Counted from the stretch's first letter, positions 51,982 to 60,533 are shown. The stretch is 64,000 bases of DNA from Telluribacter humicola (GCF_017355935.1 NZ_JAFIQT010000001.1:1550001-1614000), one strand, 5' to 3'. Program-made: numbers and translations. The notes: generated by a model from the sequence alone, not told the origin.

Positions 51982-52466
51982 AGGGAGTAGATGGGGAGGC
52001 CCTTGGTATATACCCATTCAAGGACCTCTCCATCCTCCTCGTCCTGAACAGTTCGCACTTGCTCAAATCCGTTCTTTCTCAATACCCCTGCCGAGGCATA
52101 GTTGTCAGGTAAGGTACGGGCGGTGATTCGGACCGAGGGATCAGTCTGTACCGCCAGTTGTACCAATTGCCGACATATCTCGGTACCATAGCCCTGTCCC
52201 TGAAAGGCCGGGAAGATGCCATAGTCAATCTCAATGGTACCATCTTTAGGAGGACCTTTGTAACCTCCTGATCCCACCAGCTTATCCCCTACCTGCGCGT
52301 AGTAGCCTATCCAGGGTGGCTCATAGCCCACCCGCTCGAAGTAGTCAATCGATATCTGGAGGGTAGGTTGGCAATCAGGATGATCCCTATATTCCGGGTT
52401 CTCGTCCAGGGTTCTTCCGATGGGGAGTAACAGCAAAGGTAGTATCGTACTGGAAGTGCTGTTCAT
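51960..52466 (-). CDS. GNAT acetyltransferase (RimJ/RimL-like)
   Basis: A 168-residue protein with motif A IFPAFQGQGYGTEICRQL and the RimJ/L-type ending ARTLPDNYASAGVLRKNGFEQV. Probably acetylates a protein N-terminus or small amine; substrate unknown. Converges on cydB with a 22-bp overlap. A near-match -7 element (TATATTTA) is just upstream on the minus strand. Confidence 0.85.
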   Translation of the reverse strand: MNSTSSTILPLLLLPIGRTLDENPEYRDHPDCQPTLQISIDYFERVGYEPPWIGYYAQVGDKLVGSGGYKGPPKDGTIEIDYGIFPAFQGQGYGTEICRQLVQLAVQTDPSVRITARTLPDNYASAGVLRKNGFEQVRTVQDEEDGEVLEWVYTKGLPIYSLQGLTGF

Positions 52467-52583
52467 GACGGCGAAAGGTTGTGGAGTAGTACCTTAAATA
52501 TAGGTTAATTAGGGCGCATTGTCAATAAGGACAGGTTGCATTTGCTTTCTTCTATTCAGGAGCAAAAGCTGTTGTATTCCAAC

Positions 52584-52591
52584 TATATTTG
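52584..52591 (+). promoter_or_regulatory. -7 element upstream of the AraC-type regulator
   Basis: TATATTTG, an exact match, about 73 bp before the ATG at 52664. No TTG at the -33 distance. Confidence 0.45.
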
Positions 52592-52663
52592 GTTTGGTTT
52601 ATGGAGTAGGGGAAATACTTTTGGAGGAACAGATTACTGGTACACAGCATTACAGTCAGCAAC

Positions 52664-53491
52664 ATGCAAGCAGAAGGGCAAGAATACAGCAGCGAGCGTA
52701 TACCGGTACCCCCCGAATTCAGGGAGGTCTTTACGCATTTTTATGTAGCCCAAAACTTGACCTCTCAGCCCGTACAGAAAACCCTGCTCCCTTCGTTTCA
52801 GACGATACTGCTGTTTAGTTTTGGGGCAAAACTTTCTTTTACTTCTCCCTCAGGTACTACAGTGGTGGTAGAGAAGTGCCTGTTGCTCTGGCCGGTCAAG
52901 CAAGCCATTGCGTATACCTTACCACCGGGAATCGAACTACTGGCGGCCAACTTCAAAGCCGATGCATTCTATCGGTTTTTCGGACAGGCCATGGTGTCAG
53001 ATGCGCTACCGGTCCATCCTGATGAGCTACTCCATGAAAACTGCTTCACCAACCTCTGGCACCTGCTGAATGACCTACAAACACCGGCCGGGCGCATCGG
53101 GTACCTGCTGGACTTTTGCCGGCCCTACCTGAAGGATCGGGATCAGGCTCTGGTGTCACTGGCGGATTTTTCGTCGGATAGTAGATTAAATCCGGTCAAA
53201 GTAGTGGCTCAGCAGACCAACCAGCACGAACGAACCATTCAACTCAAACACAAGAAGTACCTGGGGTACAGTGCCAAGGAAATAAGCCGGTACCAGCGTT
53301 TTCTGAGAGTGGTGGAGATGCTGGAAACAAAGGTGTCCGAAACCGAAAAGTTCGACTGGCAGGATATCCTTAGTCAGGGCGGCTACTACGACCAAAGCCA
53401 GCTTATCCACGACTTCCAGCATTATGTGGGGCTGTCTCCCACGCATTTTCTACGCTTCCAGCAGGATATCTGCATAGCCCGACCGGACTAG
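52664..53491 (+). CDS. AraC-family transcriptional regulator
   Basis: A 275-residue protein: an N-terminal sensing domain of the DUF6597 type (VPPEFREVFTHFYVAQNL, LLLWPVKQAIAYTLPPGIELLAANF) and a C-terminal AraC double HTH with FDWQDILSQGGYYDQSQLIHDFQHYVGLSPTHFLRFQ. It probably responds to a small molecule or redox cue and may control the quinone oxidoreductase gene that follows 77 bp downstream on the same strand. Confidence 0.88.
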   Translation: MQAEGQEYSSERIPVPPEFREVFTHFYVAQNLTSQPVQKTLLPSFQTILLFSFGAKLSFTSPSGTTVVVEKCLLLWPVKQAIAYTLPPGIELLAANFKADAFYRFFGQAMVSDALPVHPDELLHENCFTNLWHLLNDLQTPAGRIGYLLDFCRPYLKDRDQALVSLADFSSDSRLNPVKVVAQQTNQHERTIQLKHKKYLGYSAKEISRYQRFLRVVEMLETKVSETEKFDWQDILSQGGYYDQSQLIHDFQHYVGLSPTHFLRFQQDICIARPD

Positions 53492-53533
53492 TCGGGTTTC
53501 GTTTTCTTACAATTCTGGCCGGTTTGGTACCGC

Positions 53534-53541
53534 TACTTTTG
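53534..53541 (+). promoter_or_regulatory. -7 element of the quinone oxidoreductase gene
   Basis: TACTTTTG, exact consensus, 27 bp before ATG 53569. The -33 region has no clear TTG, which would fit a promoter that needs an activator such as the adjacent AraC protein. Confidence 0.55.
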
Positions 53542-53568
53542 CTCTATCTTAATTATAAAGCAGAAGCT

Positions 53569-54159
53569 ATGAAACATCTTATCATTTATGCACACCCCAA
53601 CGAGCAGAGTCTGAACAGTTACTTTAAGCAGCAGGTCGTACAGGCCCTGCGGCAGGACGGCCACGAGGTACAGGTACGTGACCTATACCAGCAGGGCTTT
53701 GATCCGGTACTATCCATGCAGGATGTACTTGGGCAGATGCAGGGAACCGTGGAGGATAAAGTCAGACAGGAGCAGGACCTGATCCGGTGGGCCGATACAC
53801 TCACATTTATCTACCCCATCTGGTGGACCGGGATGCCCGCCATTATGAAGGGCTACATTGACCGGGTAATGAGTTACGGCTTTGCCTATCGATACGATCA
53901 GGGCGTACAAAAGGGGCTGCTGACCGGAAAGTCCGCTGTTATTATCAATACCCACGGGAAGTCCAGTCAGGAGTATGCTGCAGTCGGCATGGATAAAGCC
54001 CTTTCGCTGACATCGGACCGGGGCATCTATACCTACTGTGGATTAGATGTGAAGAAGCATTTCTTCTTTGGTAAAGCCGACCGCGCTACTCCGGAAACAG
54101 TGGCGGATTGGACAAGAGAAGTTCTGGAGGTGTACAGTCAATCCGAAGCGGTGGTATAA
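53569..54159 (+). CDS. NAD(P)H-dependent quinone oxidoreductase (flavodoxin-like fold)
   Basis: Start ATG 53569 (MKHLIIYAHPNEQSLNSYF), 196 residues; the upstream Leu-rich part of the frame is rejected. It is of the NQO1/KefF family: FAD-binding start YAHPNEQSLN, loop FIYPIWWTGMPAIMKGYIDRV and NTHGKSSQEY. Carries out two-electron reduction of quinones, limiting redox cycling. Lies between the AraC gene and a YgiN-like gene and ends at a terminator. Confidence 0.9.
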   Translation: MKHLIIYAHPNEQSLNSYFKQQVVQALRQDGHEVQVRDLYQQGFDPVLSMQDVLGQMQGTVEDKVRQEQDLIRWADTLTFIYPIWWTGMPAIMKGYIDRVMSYGFAYRYDQGVQKGLLTGKSAVIINTHGKSSQEYAAVGMDKALSLTSDRGIYTYCGLDVKKHFFFGKADRATPETVADWTREVLEVYSQSEAVV

Positions 54160-54165
54160 AGGGGG

Positions 54166-54194
54166 AGGTGGGGGTACTTTCGTGACTCCCGCCT
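54166..54194 (+). terminator. terminator of the quinone oxidoreductase gene
   Basis: 10-bp stem with two G-U pairs (54166-54175 with 54185-54194), 9-nt loop, followed by a run of T, starting 7 bp after the stop. Confidence 0.75.
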
Positions 54195-54266
54195 TTTTTA
54201 GTATATTTCAAAACTGGCCTTCGGGTCATGAAAGTACCTGTATCTAACTAACAACCCATAGAACAC

Positions 54267-54581
54267 ATGAACAACAAATACGGACTCCACGGAAAATTAA
54301 AGGCATTTGCCGGTAAAGGCGATAATCTGGCTTCCATTCTGCTCGAAGCTGCCAACCTGGTGTCAACGGCCCAAGGATGCCACCTGTACCTCGTCAGCCG
54401 CGACCCGCAGGATGCCGATGCGGTGTGGGTGACGGAAGTGTGGGACAGTAAGGAAGACCACGATAACTCCCTGAAAGTAGAAGGCGTACGGGAGCTCATT
54501 GGAAGGGCCATGCCCATTCTGGACACTATGCCCGAGAAAGGCCAGGAACTGGAAGTACTGGGTGGAGCGGGCTTAAAGTAG
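54267..54581 (+). CDS. antibiotic-biosynthesis-monooxygenase (YgiN-like) domain protein
   Basis: A 104-residue dimeric ferredoxin-like protein: YGLHGKLKAFAGKGDNLASILLEA at the start, YLVSRDPQDADAVWVTEVWDSKEDHDNSL in the middle, as in YgiN quinol monooxygenase and related ABM enzymes. It may act on quinols together with the neighbouring quinone reductase. A near-consensus TATATTTC lies about 60 bp upstream. Confidence 0.85.
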   Translation: MNNKYGLHGKLKAFAGKGDNLASILLEAANLVSTAQGCHLYLVSRDPQDADAVWVTEVWDSKEDHDNSLKVEGVRELIGRAMPILDTMPEKGQELEVLGGAGLK

Positions 54582-54750
54582 GGGAGGTGTGGCTGAATAA
54601 GTTGTATTATGTGGGTGAGCGGTTACTTAGGGTGACCGTAAAATAAGTTTAACATTAATTAACGAGTTGAGGTGGTGTAGGTTTGCATTTTCTTCGTTGC
54701 CTTTGCAGTATAATCTACTGTCCACTCAATAACCGTTCACTCACTTTACC

Positions 54751-55317
54751 ATGAAAAAGTCACTCTATTTCCTGGGACTGCTGTCCCTGCTCTCGTTCTC
54801 TGCCCTGGCCCAAACCGAACAAGGTACCTGGCTGGTGGGACTCGCGGGTAATGGCTCCATCAACCGCGTACAAAATGCCCGTAACACCAATGTGCTATTC
54901 ATGCCCCACGTAGCCTACTTCGTAAGCCGGAACGTAGCTCTGGGTGGGCAACTGTCGGTAGACCATACCCGCAGAACTTTTGACACCAACCTTATCAGTT
55001 CGTCTACAGCTACCGGAGCCAACGCGCTGGCCCGCTTCTACATTGGGGACAGGAAGCTACGGCCCTATGTCAACGTTATGGCTGGCTATGCCTGGCACAG
55101 AGCCAAAGGGTTGGATGGTATCACGGGAGAGCCAATGCGTTTCAGAGGGGATCAGAGATGGAATACTTCTGTGGGGGCAGGCGTAGCGTACTTTGTGGCT
55201 CCTAAAGTGGCTCTGGAAGCGGATGTAAACTACCGGTATTTCTGGCGAGGGGACTTTGACACCCGAAAGAATGCGGGTACTACCTTTCGGCTGGGGCTCT
55301 CGCTATATCTGAAGTAA
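54751..55317 (+). CDS. outer membrane beta-barrel protein
   Basis: A 188-residue protein with signal peptide (MKKSLYFLGLLSLLSFSALAQ) and alternating amphipathic strands typical of small eight-strand barrels (WLVGLAGNGSINRV, VAYFVSRNVALGGQLSVDH, RPYVNVMAGYAWH, GAGVAYFVAPKVALEADVNYRYFW, closing LGLSLYLK). Paralogue of the broken gene at 58754. First gene of the envelope cluster. Confidence 0.85.
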   Translation: MKKSLYFLGLLSLLSFSALAQTEQGTWLVGLAGNGSINRVQNARNTNVLFMPHVAYFVSRNVALGGQLSVDHTRRTFDTNLISSSTATGANALARFYIGDRKLRPYVNVMAGYAWHRAKGLDGITGEPMRFRGDQRWNTSVGAGVAYFVAPKVALEADVNYRYFWRGDFDTRKNAGTTFRLGLSLYLK

Positions 55318-55465
55318 AGGCCTGAAAGGATAATTTATTAGTCTGATTAGGGCCGTTGAGTAAATGGGAGTGCTTTCAGGGAGGCCTGATCAGGAGAATG
55401 TATTAGTTTGCGACCACCGGGTACTACACTTGCCCTGTATCCACAACCTACACACCCTACTTCCT

Positions 55466-57844
55466 GTGAAGAATACCTTTCTTCTATTCCTGTTTGTAGT
55501 AGCCTTTCCCGGCTATGCTCAAAAAACGATGAGTGGTTATGTACTTGATGCGGCTACCGAAGAGGCCATAGCCGGAGCCGTTGTCTATAATCCGAGTCAG
55601 AAGGCCGGAGTGGTTACCAACCGCTCCGGCTTCTTTAGTATTCAGGTATCTCGGGTACCTGCTACTCTTATCGTTTCTTATTTAGGATATGCCTCCGATA
55701 CGCTGCGTAGTACTTCGACAAGGGATACCTCTGTGGTGGTTCGGCTCACGCAGGTGGCCAAAGAGCTCAAGGAGGTGGCTGTACGGGGGCAGATACCGCT
55801 GGCCGAACGGAAGCTGGGACTAGTGAGCCTGCCCATCCAGCAGCTCAAAGTGGTACCTACCTTACTGGGTGAGGCTGATGTACTCAAAGCCATTGCTCTG
55901 ACGCCCGGCATCAGCTCCACCGTCGAAGGTACCGCCGGGGTGACCGTTCGCGGAGGTACACCCGACCAGAACCTGATCCTGCTCGATGACGCGGTGGTGT
56001 ACAACGTATCGCACCTGTTTGGCTTTGTCTCGCTTTTTCATCCCGATGCCTTACAGAAAGTAGATGTCTATAAAGGGGGCTTCCCGGCCCGCTACGGCGG
56101 CAGGCTCTCCTCCGTCATTGACCTGACCATGCGCGAAGGCAATTACCGGGAGCGCCAGAGCCAGCTCAGCGTGGGGCTCATAGGTTCGCAGTTCCTGTGG
56201 GAGGGGCCACTGTCCCGGAAAAATACCGACTCCGAAGAAGCCAGTCGCACTTCATTAATGGTGGCGGCGCGAAGTTCGTACCTGAGTCTGATCCTGCTGC
56301 CTGTGTACGCGGCCTACAAGTGGGGTAGCCTGCGGAGCTACTCTAACTACTGGTTTTACGACCTGAACGGCAAGATCAACCACCGCTTCCGCAATGGTGG
56401 GCAGCTATCGTGGAGTATTTACAATGGCTACGACTTCTGGAACTCGCAGGAAAAGGCGTCAGCCGCCAGCCAGCGCAGCCGTCTGGGGCTGGACTGGGGG
56501 AACACGACCTCCACACTCCTGTACAAAAAAGCCCTGGGAGCGAAGTGGTTCAGTACCAGTTCGCTTACCTATACCCGCTACCACTACCAGGTCTCCTTCG
56601 ACTCGTACGCCGAAGGAAGCCGCCAACCAAGTACCTACTACAGCAATAACTCTGGCCTGCAGGACTGGAGCCTGCGGACCCGCTGGGAGTACTACGCTTC
56701 GCCCGGCCTGACCGTCAGGACCGGAGTGGAAGCCATCGGGCACCTGTATCGCACCGCCCGTATCAAAACAAACTACCTGGCGCAGGAGGCTCCTGTGGCA
56801 GGAGCTCCTCTGACACCCGAAACAGCGCTGTATCTGGAAGCAGAAGTACGGCCCCGGTCGTGGCTGAAACTAAATGCTGGTGCCCGATGGGCAACCTTTT
56901 TCCCCGCCCGCGCTACCTATACTTTTCTGGAACCCCGCGCCAGCCTCTCACTGATCCTGCCGGAAGACTACGCTTTTAAGCTGGGCTACACCCGGATGAA
57001 CCAGTTTACGCATCTGCTGACGAGCAACGGCCTGGCCGGAGCCGTGAATGATGTGTGGGTACCTTCTACGGCTACGCTCCCTCCGCAGAACGCCGATCAG
57101 TGGAGCGGGGGTGTGACTAAAGAGATCTCCACCCTGAACCTGGAACTGACCGTAGAGGGGTACTACAAGCGCCTGCGCAACCTGATCGACTACCAGACGG
57201 GCCAGTCGCTGATGAACGTAACGGATGGGAACTGGGAGCGGGTCGTGACCCGGAACGGCATCGGGGAGGTGTACGGCTATGAGCTCTTTGTGCACCGCCG
57301 GGCGGGCAAGTGGAGCGGCTGGCTGGGCTATACCCTGAGCTGGAACCGGAGGAGGTTTGAGTCCATCAACCGGGGCAGCTGGTACCCGGGTCCCTACGAC
57401 CGCCGGCACTACATCAATCTGGTGGTCAACCACGAAGCTACCAGGGGAGGAGGTTTCTCGGCCTCCTGGCAGTACCACTCGGGGCAGCCTATTACCATGC
57501 CTACGGCTGTTATTCCCAATCTGGAACAGCCCAATAATACTCCTCAGGAAATCATCGGTGACCGCAACAATGCCCGCATGCCTGCTTTCCACCGGCTGGA
57601 TGTTAGCTACCGCTTAGCACGCTCCACGCGCCGGGCAAAAGAAAAAACTTTGACGCTGGGGGTAATCAACTTATATGCGCATACAAATCCGTTTGTTTTG
57701 GCTTACCGCCGAGGCTACCAGCAGGAGCGTCCATCGGGTACACCTCCTACAATTCTTCCACCCATAGAGGGAATCAATTACCGTATACGTCAGATATCAG
57801 CCATACCATTTTTACCTTTTGTCAGCTTGTCATGGAAGTACTAA
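55466..57844 (+). CDS. TonB-dependent receptor with CarboxypepD-like N-terminal domain
   Basis: The frame opens at 55364, but GTG 55466 is chosen because it gives a signal peptide (MKNTFLLFLFVVAFPGYAQ); 792 residues. Order: carboxypeptidase-regulatory-like domain (about 20-105, MSGYVLDAATEEAIAGAVV), plug (about 125-235, with TVRGGTPDQNLILLDDAVVYN and FPARYGGRLSSVIDLTMREG), then the 22-strand barrel. It imports a ligand across the outer membrane with TonB energy. The ligand is unknown; SusC-like relatives paired with DUF4249 are not clearly tied to glycans. Overlaps the DUF4249 gene by 13 bp. Confidence 0.92.
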   Translation: MKNTFLLFLFVVAFPGYAQKTMSGYVLDAATEEAIAGAVVYNPSQKAGVVTNRSGFFSIQVSRVPATLIVSYLGYASDTLRSTSTRDTSVVVRLTQVAKELKEVAVRGQIPLAERKLGLVSLPIQQLKVVPTLLGEADVLKAIALTPGISSTVEGTAGVTVRGGTPDQNLILLDDAVVYNVSHLFGFVSLFHPDALQKVDVYKGGFPARYGGRLSSVIDLTMREGNYRERQSQLSVGLIGSQFLWEGPLSRKNTDSEEASRTSLMVAARSSYLSLILLPVYAAYKWGSLRSYSNYWFYDLNGKINHRFRNGGQLSWSIYNGYDFWNSQEKASAASQRSRLGLDWGNTTSTLLYKKALGAKWFSTSSLTYTRYHYQVSFDSYAEGSRQPSTYYSNNSGLQDWSLRTRWEYYASPGLTVRTGVEAIGHLYRTARIKTNYLAQEAPVAGAPLTPETALYLEAEVRPRSWLKLNAGARWATFFPARATYTFLEPRASLSLILPEDYAFKLGYTRMNQFTHLLTSNGLAGAVNDVWVPSTATLPPQNADQWSGGVTKEISTLNLELTVEGYYKRLRNLIDYQTGQSLMNVTDGNWERVVTRNGIGEVYGYELFVHRRAGKWSGWLGYTLSWNRRRFESINRGSWYPGPYDRRHYINLVVNHEATRGGGFSASWQYHSGQPITMPTAVIPNLEQPNNTPQEIIGDRNNARMPAFHRLDVSYRLARSTRRAKEKTLTLGVINLYAHTNPFVLAYRRGYQQERPSGTPPTILPPIEGINYRIRQISAIPFLPFVSLSWKY

Positions 57845-58728
57845 GAATACCGCTGCGGCTTACGACCTGTTTTCTGGCTGGACTCTGCTTCATGCTGATG
57901 GGTGGATGTACTAAGGAGATCAGCCTGGATATTCCCTACGAGGGGGATAAGCTGGTCTTGTTTGGTGTACTGACACCTGGGGAGGTAGTAAGTATTAGAA
58001 TAGGGCAGAGCGTGCCGCCGGTAGGTGAGCATCGCTTTGTGGAAGTCAGCAAGGCGGTAGTAGTCTTGTGGGAGAATGAAGTGGCAGTAGACACCCTGGC
58101 TTACGCAGGTACCCATACCTACCAGTCGAAGAAGGAGTACCGGCCACGGATAGGGAAGAGCTATCGGATTACAGCAAGTCTGGATGCACTCCCACTACTC
58201 AGCACAGAACCAGTACTCATTGAAGCGGCTCCCACTCTTATAGGGGCTGGACTGGTAGCTTCGGAGAATGAAAACCAACGGATACTTACTGCGGAATTTG
58301 AAAATGCTCTTCCTGGAGAGCAGTACTACGAGCTAAGGGTTGAAGGTGTTTCGGGGGGACAAGCCCTCATGGTATCGCCCGAAAATCTCAACCGGCCCAT
58401 GGGCAGCTCGGTACCCTGCGAGTATATGCGAAGCGAGGACCAGTACCTGTACGAAGGCCATTGCCTGGGCAACAGAACTATTACCCAGCGGCTACTGGTA
58501 CCCAATCAGGGATATAACTCAGCTACTATCAAGCAGGAACCTGTCGATCAGCTTCGCCTTCGGCTACGCCATGTGAGCAAGAGCTACTACCGCTACTATA
58601 CCCATATAGAGATAGGGGAGGTTGAACGGGTATTCCAGGAGCCGCAAAACCGCTACTCCAATGTCATGGGCGGCTACGGCATCCTGATGAGCTATACCGA
58701 AATCAGCAAGACTATATCTTATAATTAG
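57832..58728 (+). CDS. DUF4249 family lipoprotein
   Basis: A 298-residue lipoprotein (LCFMLMGGC lipobox, then TKEISLDIPYEGDKLVLFGVL, the DUF4249 hallmark start). The family is the constant partner of a class of TonB receptors and probably sits on the outer surface next to the receptor, as SusD does for SusC. It overlaps the receptor gene by 13 bp, so translation is coupled. Confidence 0.92.
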   Translation: MEVLRIPLRLTTCFLAGLCFMLMGGCTKEISLDIPYEGDKLVLFGVLTPGEVVSIRIGQSVPPVGEHRFVEVSKAVVVLWENEVAVDTLAYAGTHTYQSKKEYRPRIGKSYRITASLDALPLLSTEPVLIEAAPTLIGAGLVASENENQRILTAEFENALPGEQYYELRVEGVSGGQALMVSPENLNRPMGSSVPCEYMRSEDQYLYEGHCLGNRTITQRLLVPNQGYNSATIKQEPVDQLRLRLRHVSKSYYRYYTHIEIGEVERVFQEPQNRYSNVMGGYGILMSYTEISKTISYN

Positions 58729-58753
58729 TAATTACTATCCATCTATTTTTAAT

Positions 58754-59317
58754 ATGAAAAAGTTACTCTGTTTAGCTTGATTGCTTTCACTCTTATCAGT
58801 ATCTTCTTTTGCTCAAACTGAAAAAGGTACCTGGCTGGTGGGCGTATCAGGAAACGGTTCATTTAAAAGTAGTGATCTGCGAAAAGACTCACGGCTACAA
58901 GTTTCACCCCTGGTGGGCTATTTTATTAGTAAAAATCTAGCAATAGGTAGTCAACTTATCTTGAATCATAGCACTAAATCATTGTCTGGTAATACTATAT
59001 ATGAGGAAAGAGGTAGGAGTATACACGGGTTGGTTCGCTATTATATTGGGGACTGGAAAGTTAAACCCTACCTAAATCTTATGGCTGGATATAATAGGGA
59101 TATAGTTTTTGAATCTAGTGGTTTTGGCTTTTTAGTATTGACTGATTTCAATAAGGGAATGAATGCTTCATTGGGGGTTGGCTTGGCTTACTTTATGTCG
59201 CCTAAAGTAGCATTAGAAGCAGAAGCCAATTACCAAAAATACTTTTATGATGATTTGGATGATAGTAAAATTAGTGCTGTAAAACTTCGGATGGGAATAT
59301 CGGTGTATTTCAAATAA
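58754..59317 (+). pseudogene. outer membrane beta-barrel gene broken by TGA in the signal peptide
   Basis: From ATG 58754 the frame reads MKKLLCLA, then TGA (58778-58780), then LLSLLSVSSFAQTEKGTWLVGVSGNGSF. It lines up with the paralogue at 54751 (MKKSLYFLGLLSLLS...AQTEQGTWLVGLAGNGS), so the stop falls in the middle of the signal peptide. The remaining 178 residues are fully open and end in LRMGISVYFK. Restart at TTG 58781 would lose the positive N-terminus needed for export. The body is clearly more AT-rich than the paralogue. Either a fresh pseudogene or a case of readthrough. Confidence 0.8.
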
Positions 59318-59339
59318 GCATCATAAGCTAGTAGGACTG

Positions 59340-59675
59340 ATGAAGCAGCGCTTACAACTACTTATAATCTTCTATAAGTCATTCTGGATCTATACGGTGG
59401 CTATCTCCGTGGGGGCGTGGTATGCTTTAGAGGCGCCCCTGTACGCTGATTTTCTTCGTATTCTGCCTGCTTTCATCCTGATCAAGCTGGTGACCCACGC
59501 CCTGGTGCTGTACCTCAACCATACGCTGTATGCCGGGCAACTGTTCTTTTATACCAATCTGGGTATATCAGCCATGCGGTTGTATGTAGCAGCACTGGGG
59601 CTGGACCTTCTTCTGTTCCTGCTCTTTATGGGGCTGGTACACCTTATTCTACACTCCATCAACTGGCTCCTATGA
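59340..59675 (+). CDS. four-TM membrane protein coupled to an ABC ATPase
   Basis: A 111-residue protein with about four hydrophobic spans (FWIYTVAISVGAWY, FLRILPAFILIKLVTHALVLYL, LFFYTNLGISAMRLYVAAL, LLLFLLFMGLVHLIL). It ends in an ATGA overlap with the ATPase gene, so the products are made together. It is much too small for a normal ABC permease; it may be a reduced permease or an anchor. No known family recognised. Confidence 0.75.
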   Translation: MKQRLQLLIIFYKSFWIYTVAISVGAWYALEAPLYADFLRILPAFILIKLVTHALVLYLNHTLYAGQLFFYTNLGISAMRLYVAALGLDLLLFLLFMGLVHLILHSINWLL

Positions 59676-60334
59676 CGACGCAGGTACTGGAAGCTGACAG
59701 CATGTGGCTCGAATACAGCGGGATTAAGATCCTGCAGAACATTTACATCAAGGTGCAGACGGGGCAGGTTGTGGGGCTGCTGGGGCGCAACGGCACCGGC
59801 AAGTCCAGCCTGCTCAGGATGATCTTTGGTACCCTGCGCGGACAGAACCAGTCAGTGCGGGTAGATAAGCAGTACATGGAGTATCCCTACCAGCAGAAGG
59901 GGCTCCTGCGCTACCTGCCCCAGCACCACTTTATACCACCCCATCTATCCCTTAGGCAGGTGTGTGACCTGTACGGGGTATCCTTTGAGGAGATGTGTCT
60001 CTATTTTCCTAAGTTAAAGGTTTCGGAGCGGGAGAAGATTGGTAATCTGTCCGGCGGAGGTGCCCGGCTGGTCGAGACGCTCCTGATCCTGCTGTCGCCG
60101 GTCTCGTTTGTCCTGCTCGACGAGCCGTTTACGCACCTGGCTCCCGTCACCGTAGATCTGCTGAAAGAGGTAATCCAGGAGCAGAAAAAACAGAAGGGTA
60201 TTGTGGTTTCGGATCATGCCTATTCCCACGTGCTGGACCTGAGCGATGAGGTGTATCTTATCGTACCCGTGGGTCGGAGTATTCTGCTGAAGGATGCCCG
60301 GGAGGAGCTTACCCTGTATGGCTATACCGCGTGA
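59672..60334 (+). CDS. ABC transporter ATP-binding protein
   Basis: A 220-residue ATPase: Walker A GRNGTGKSS (38-46), Q loop about LPQHH (82-86), signature LSGGGARLVE (126-135) in place of LSGGQ-x-Q, Walker B FVLLDEP (D150, E151) and switch His182 in VSDHAYSHV. The Walker residues are intact, so it should hydrolyse ATP. Partner is the tiny membrane protein before it; no other permease is adjacent. Export or a non-transport role are both possible. Confidence 0.88.
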   Translation: MTTQVLEADSMWLEYSGIKILQNIYIKVQTGQVVGLLGRNGTGKSSLLRMIFGTLRGQNQSVRVDKQYMEYPYQQKGLLRYLPQHHFIPPHLSLRQVCDLYGVSFEEMCLYFPKLKVSEREKIGNLSGGGARLVETLLILLSPVSFVLLDEPFTHLAPVTVDLLKEVIQEQKKQKGIVVSDHAYSHVLDLSDEVYLIVPVGRSILLKDAREELTLYGYTA

Positions 60335-60380
60335 GTCAGCTAGTGGTCCGGGTGTAATATCCCACATCTGTAACAGCCAA

Positions 60381-60460
60381 AGAGCTTTGTCAATTAGCCC
60401 CAGGGCTTGTTAATCAGCCTCTTTTGTTTCCATTCGTCCCAAAGCCTTGCTGTTCGTCCC
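60381..60460 (+). repeat. four imperfect 20-bp tandem units upstream of the DUF2306 gene
   Basis: Units 60381-60400, 60401-60420, 60421-60440 and 60441-60460 each end in GCCC, GCCT, GTCCC, GTCCC and have TTGT/TTTC/TTGC in their middle. TTCGTCCC occurs twice exactly 20 bp apart (60433 and 60453); the first two units share 12 of 20 bases. A weaker fifth unit may precede them. The array ends just before the promoter, as regulator-binding sites on one face of the helix would. Confidence 0.5.
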
Positions 60461-60465
60461 TCTAA

Positions 60466-60498
60466 TTTGCAAAGGGCTGTCGGTCCATAGCACTTTTG
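60466..60498 (+). promoter_or_regulatory. promoter of the DUF2306 gene
   Basis: TTTG (60466-60469), 21-bp spacer, CACTTTTG (60491-60498; 7 of 8 to TAnnTTTG). The start would be about 30 nt before ATG 60534. Confidence 0.6.
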
Positions 60499-60533
60499 TT
60501 GCAGCACAAATCAAGCATCAAAAATGTATCGCT

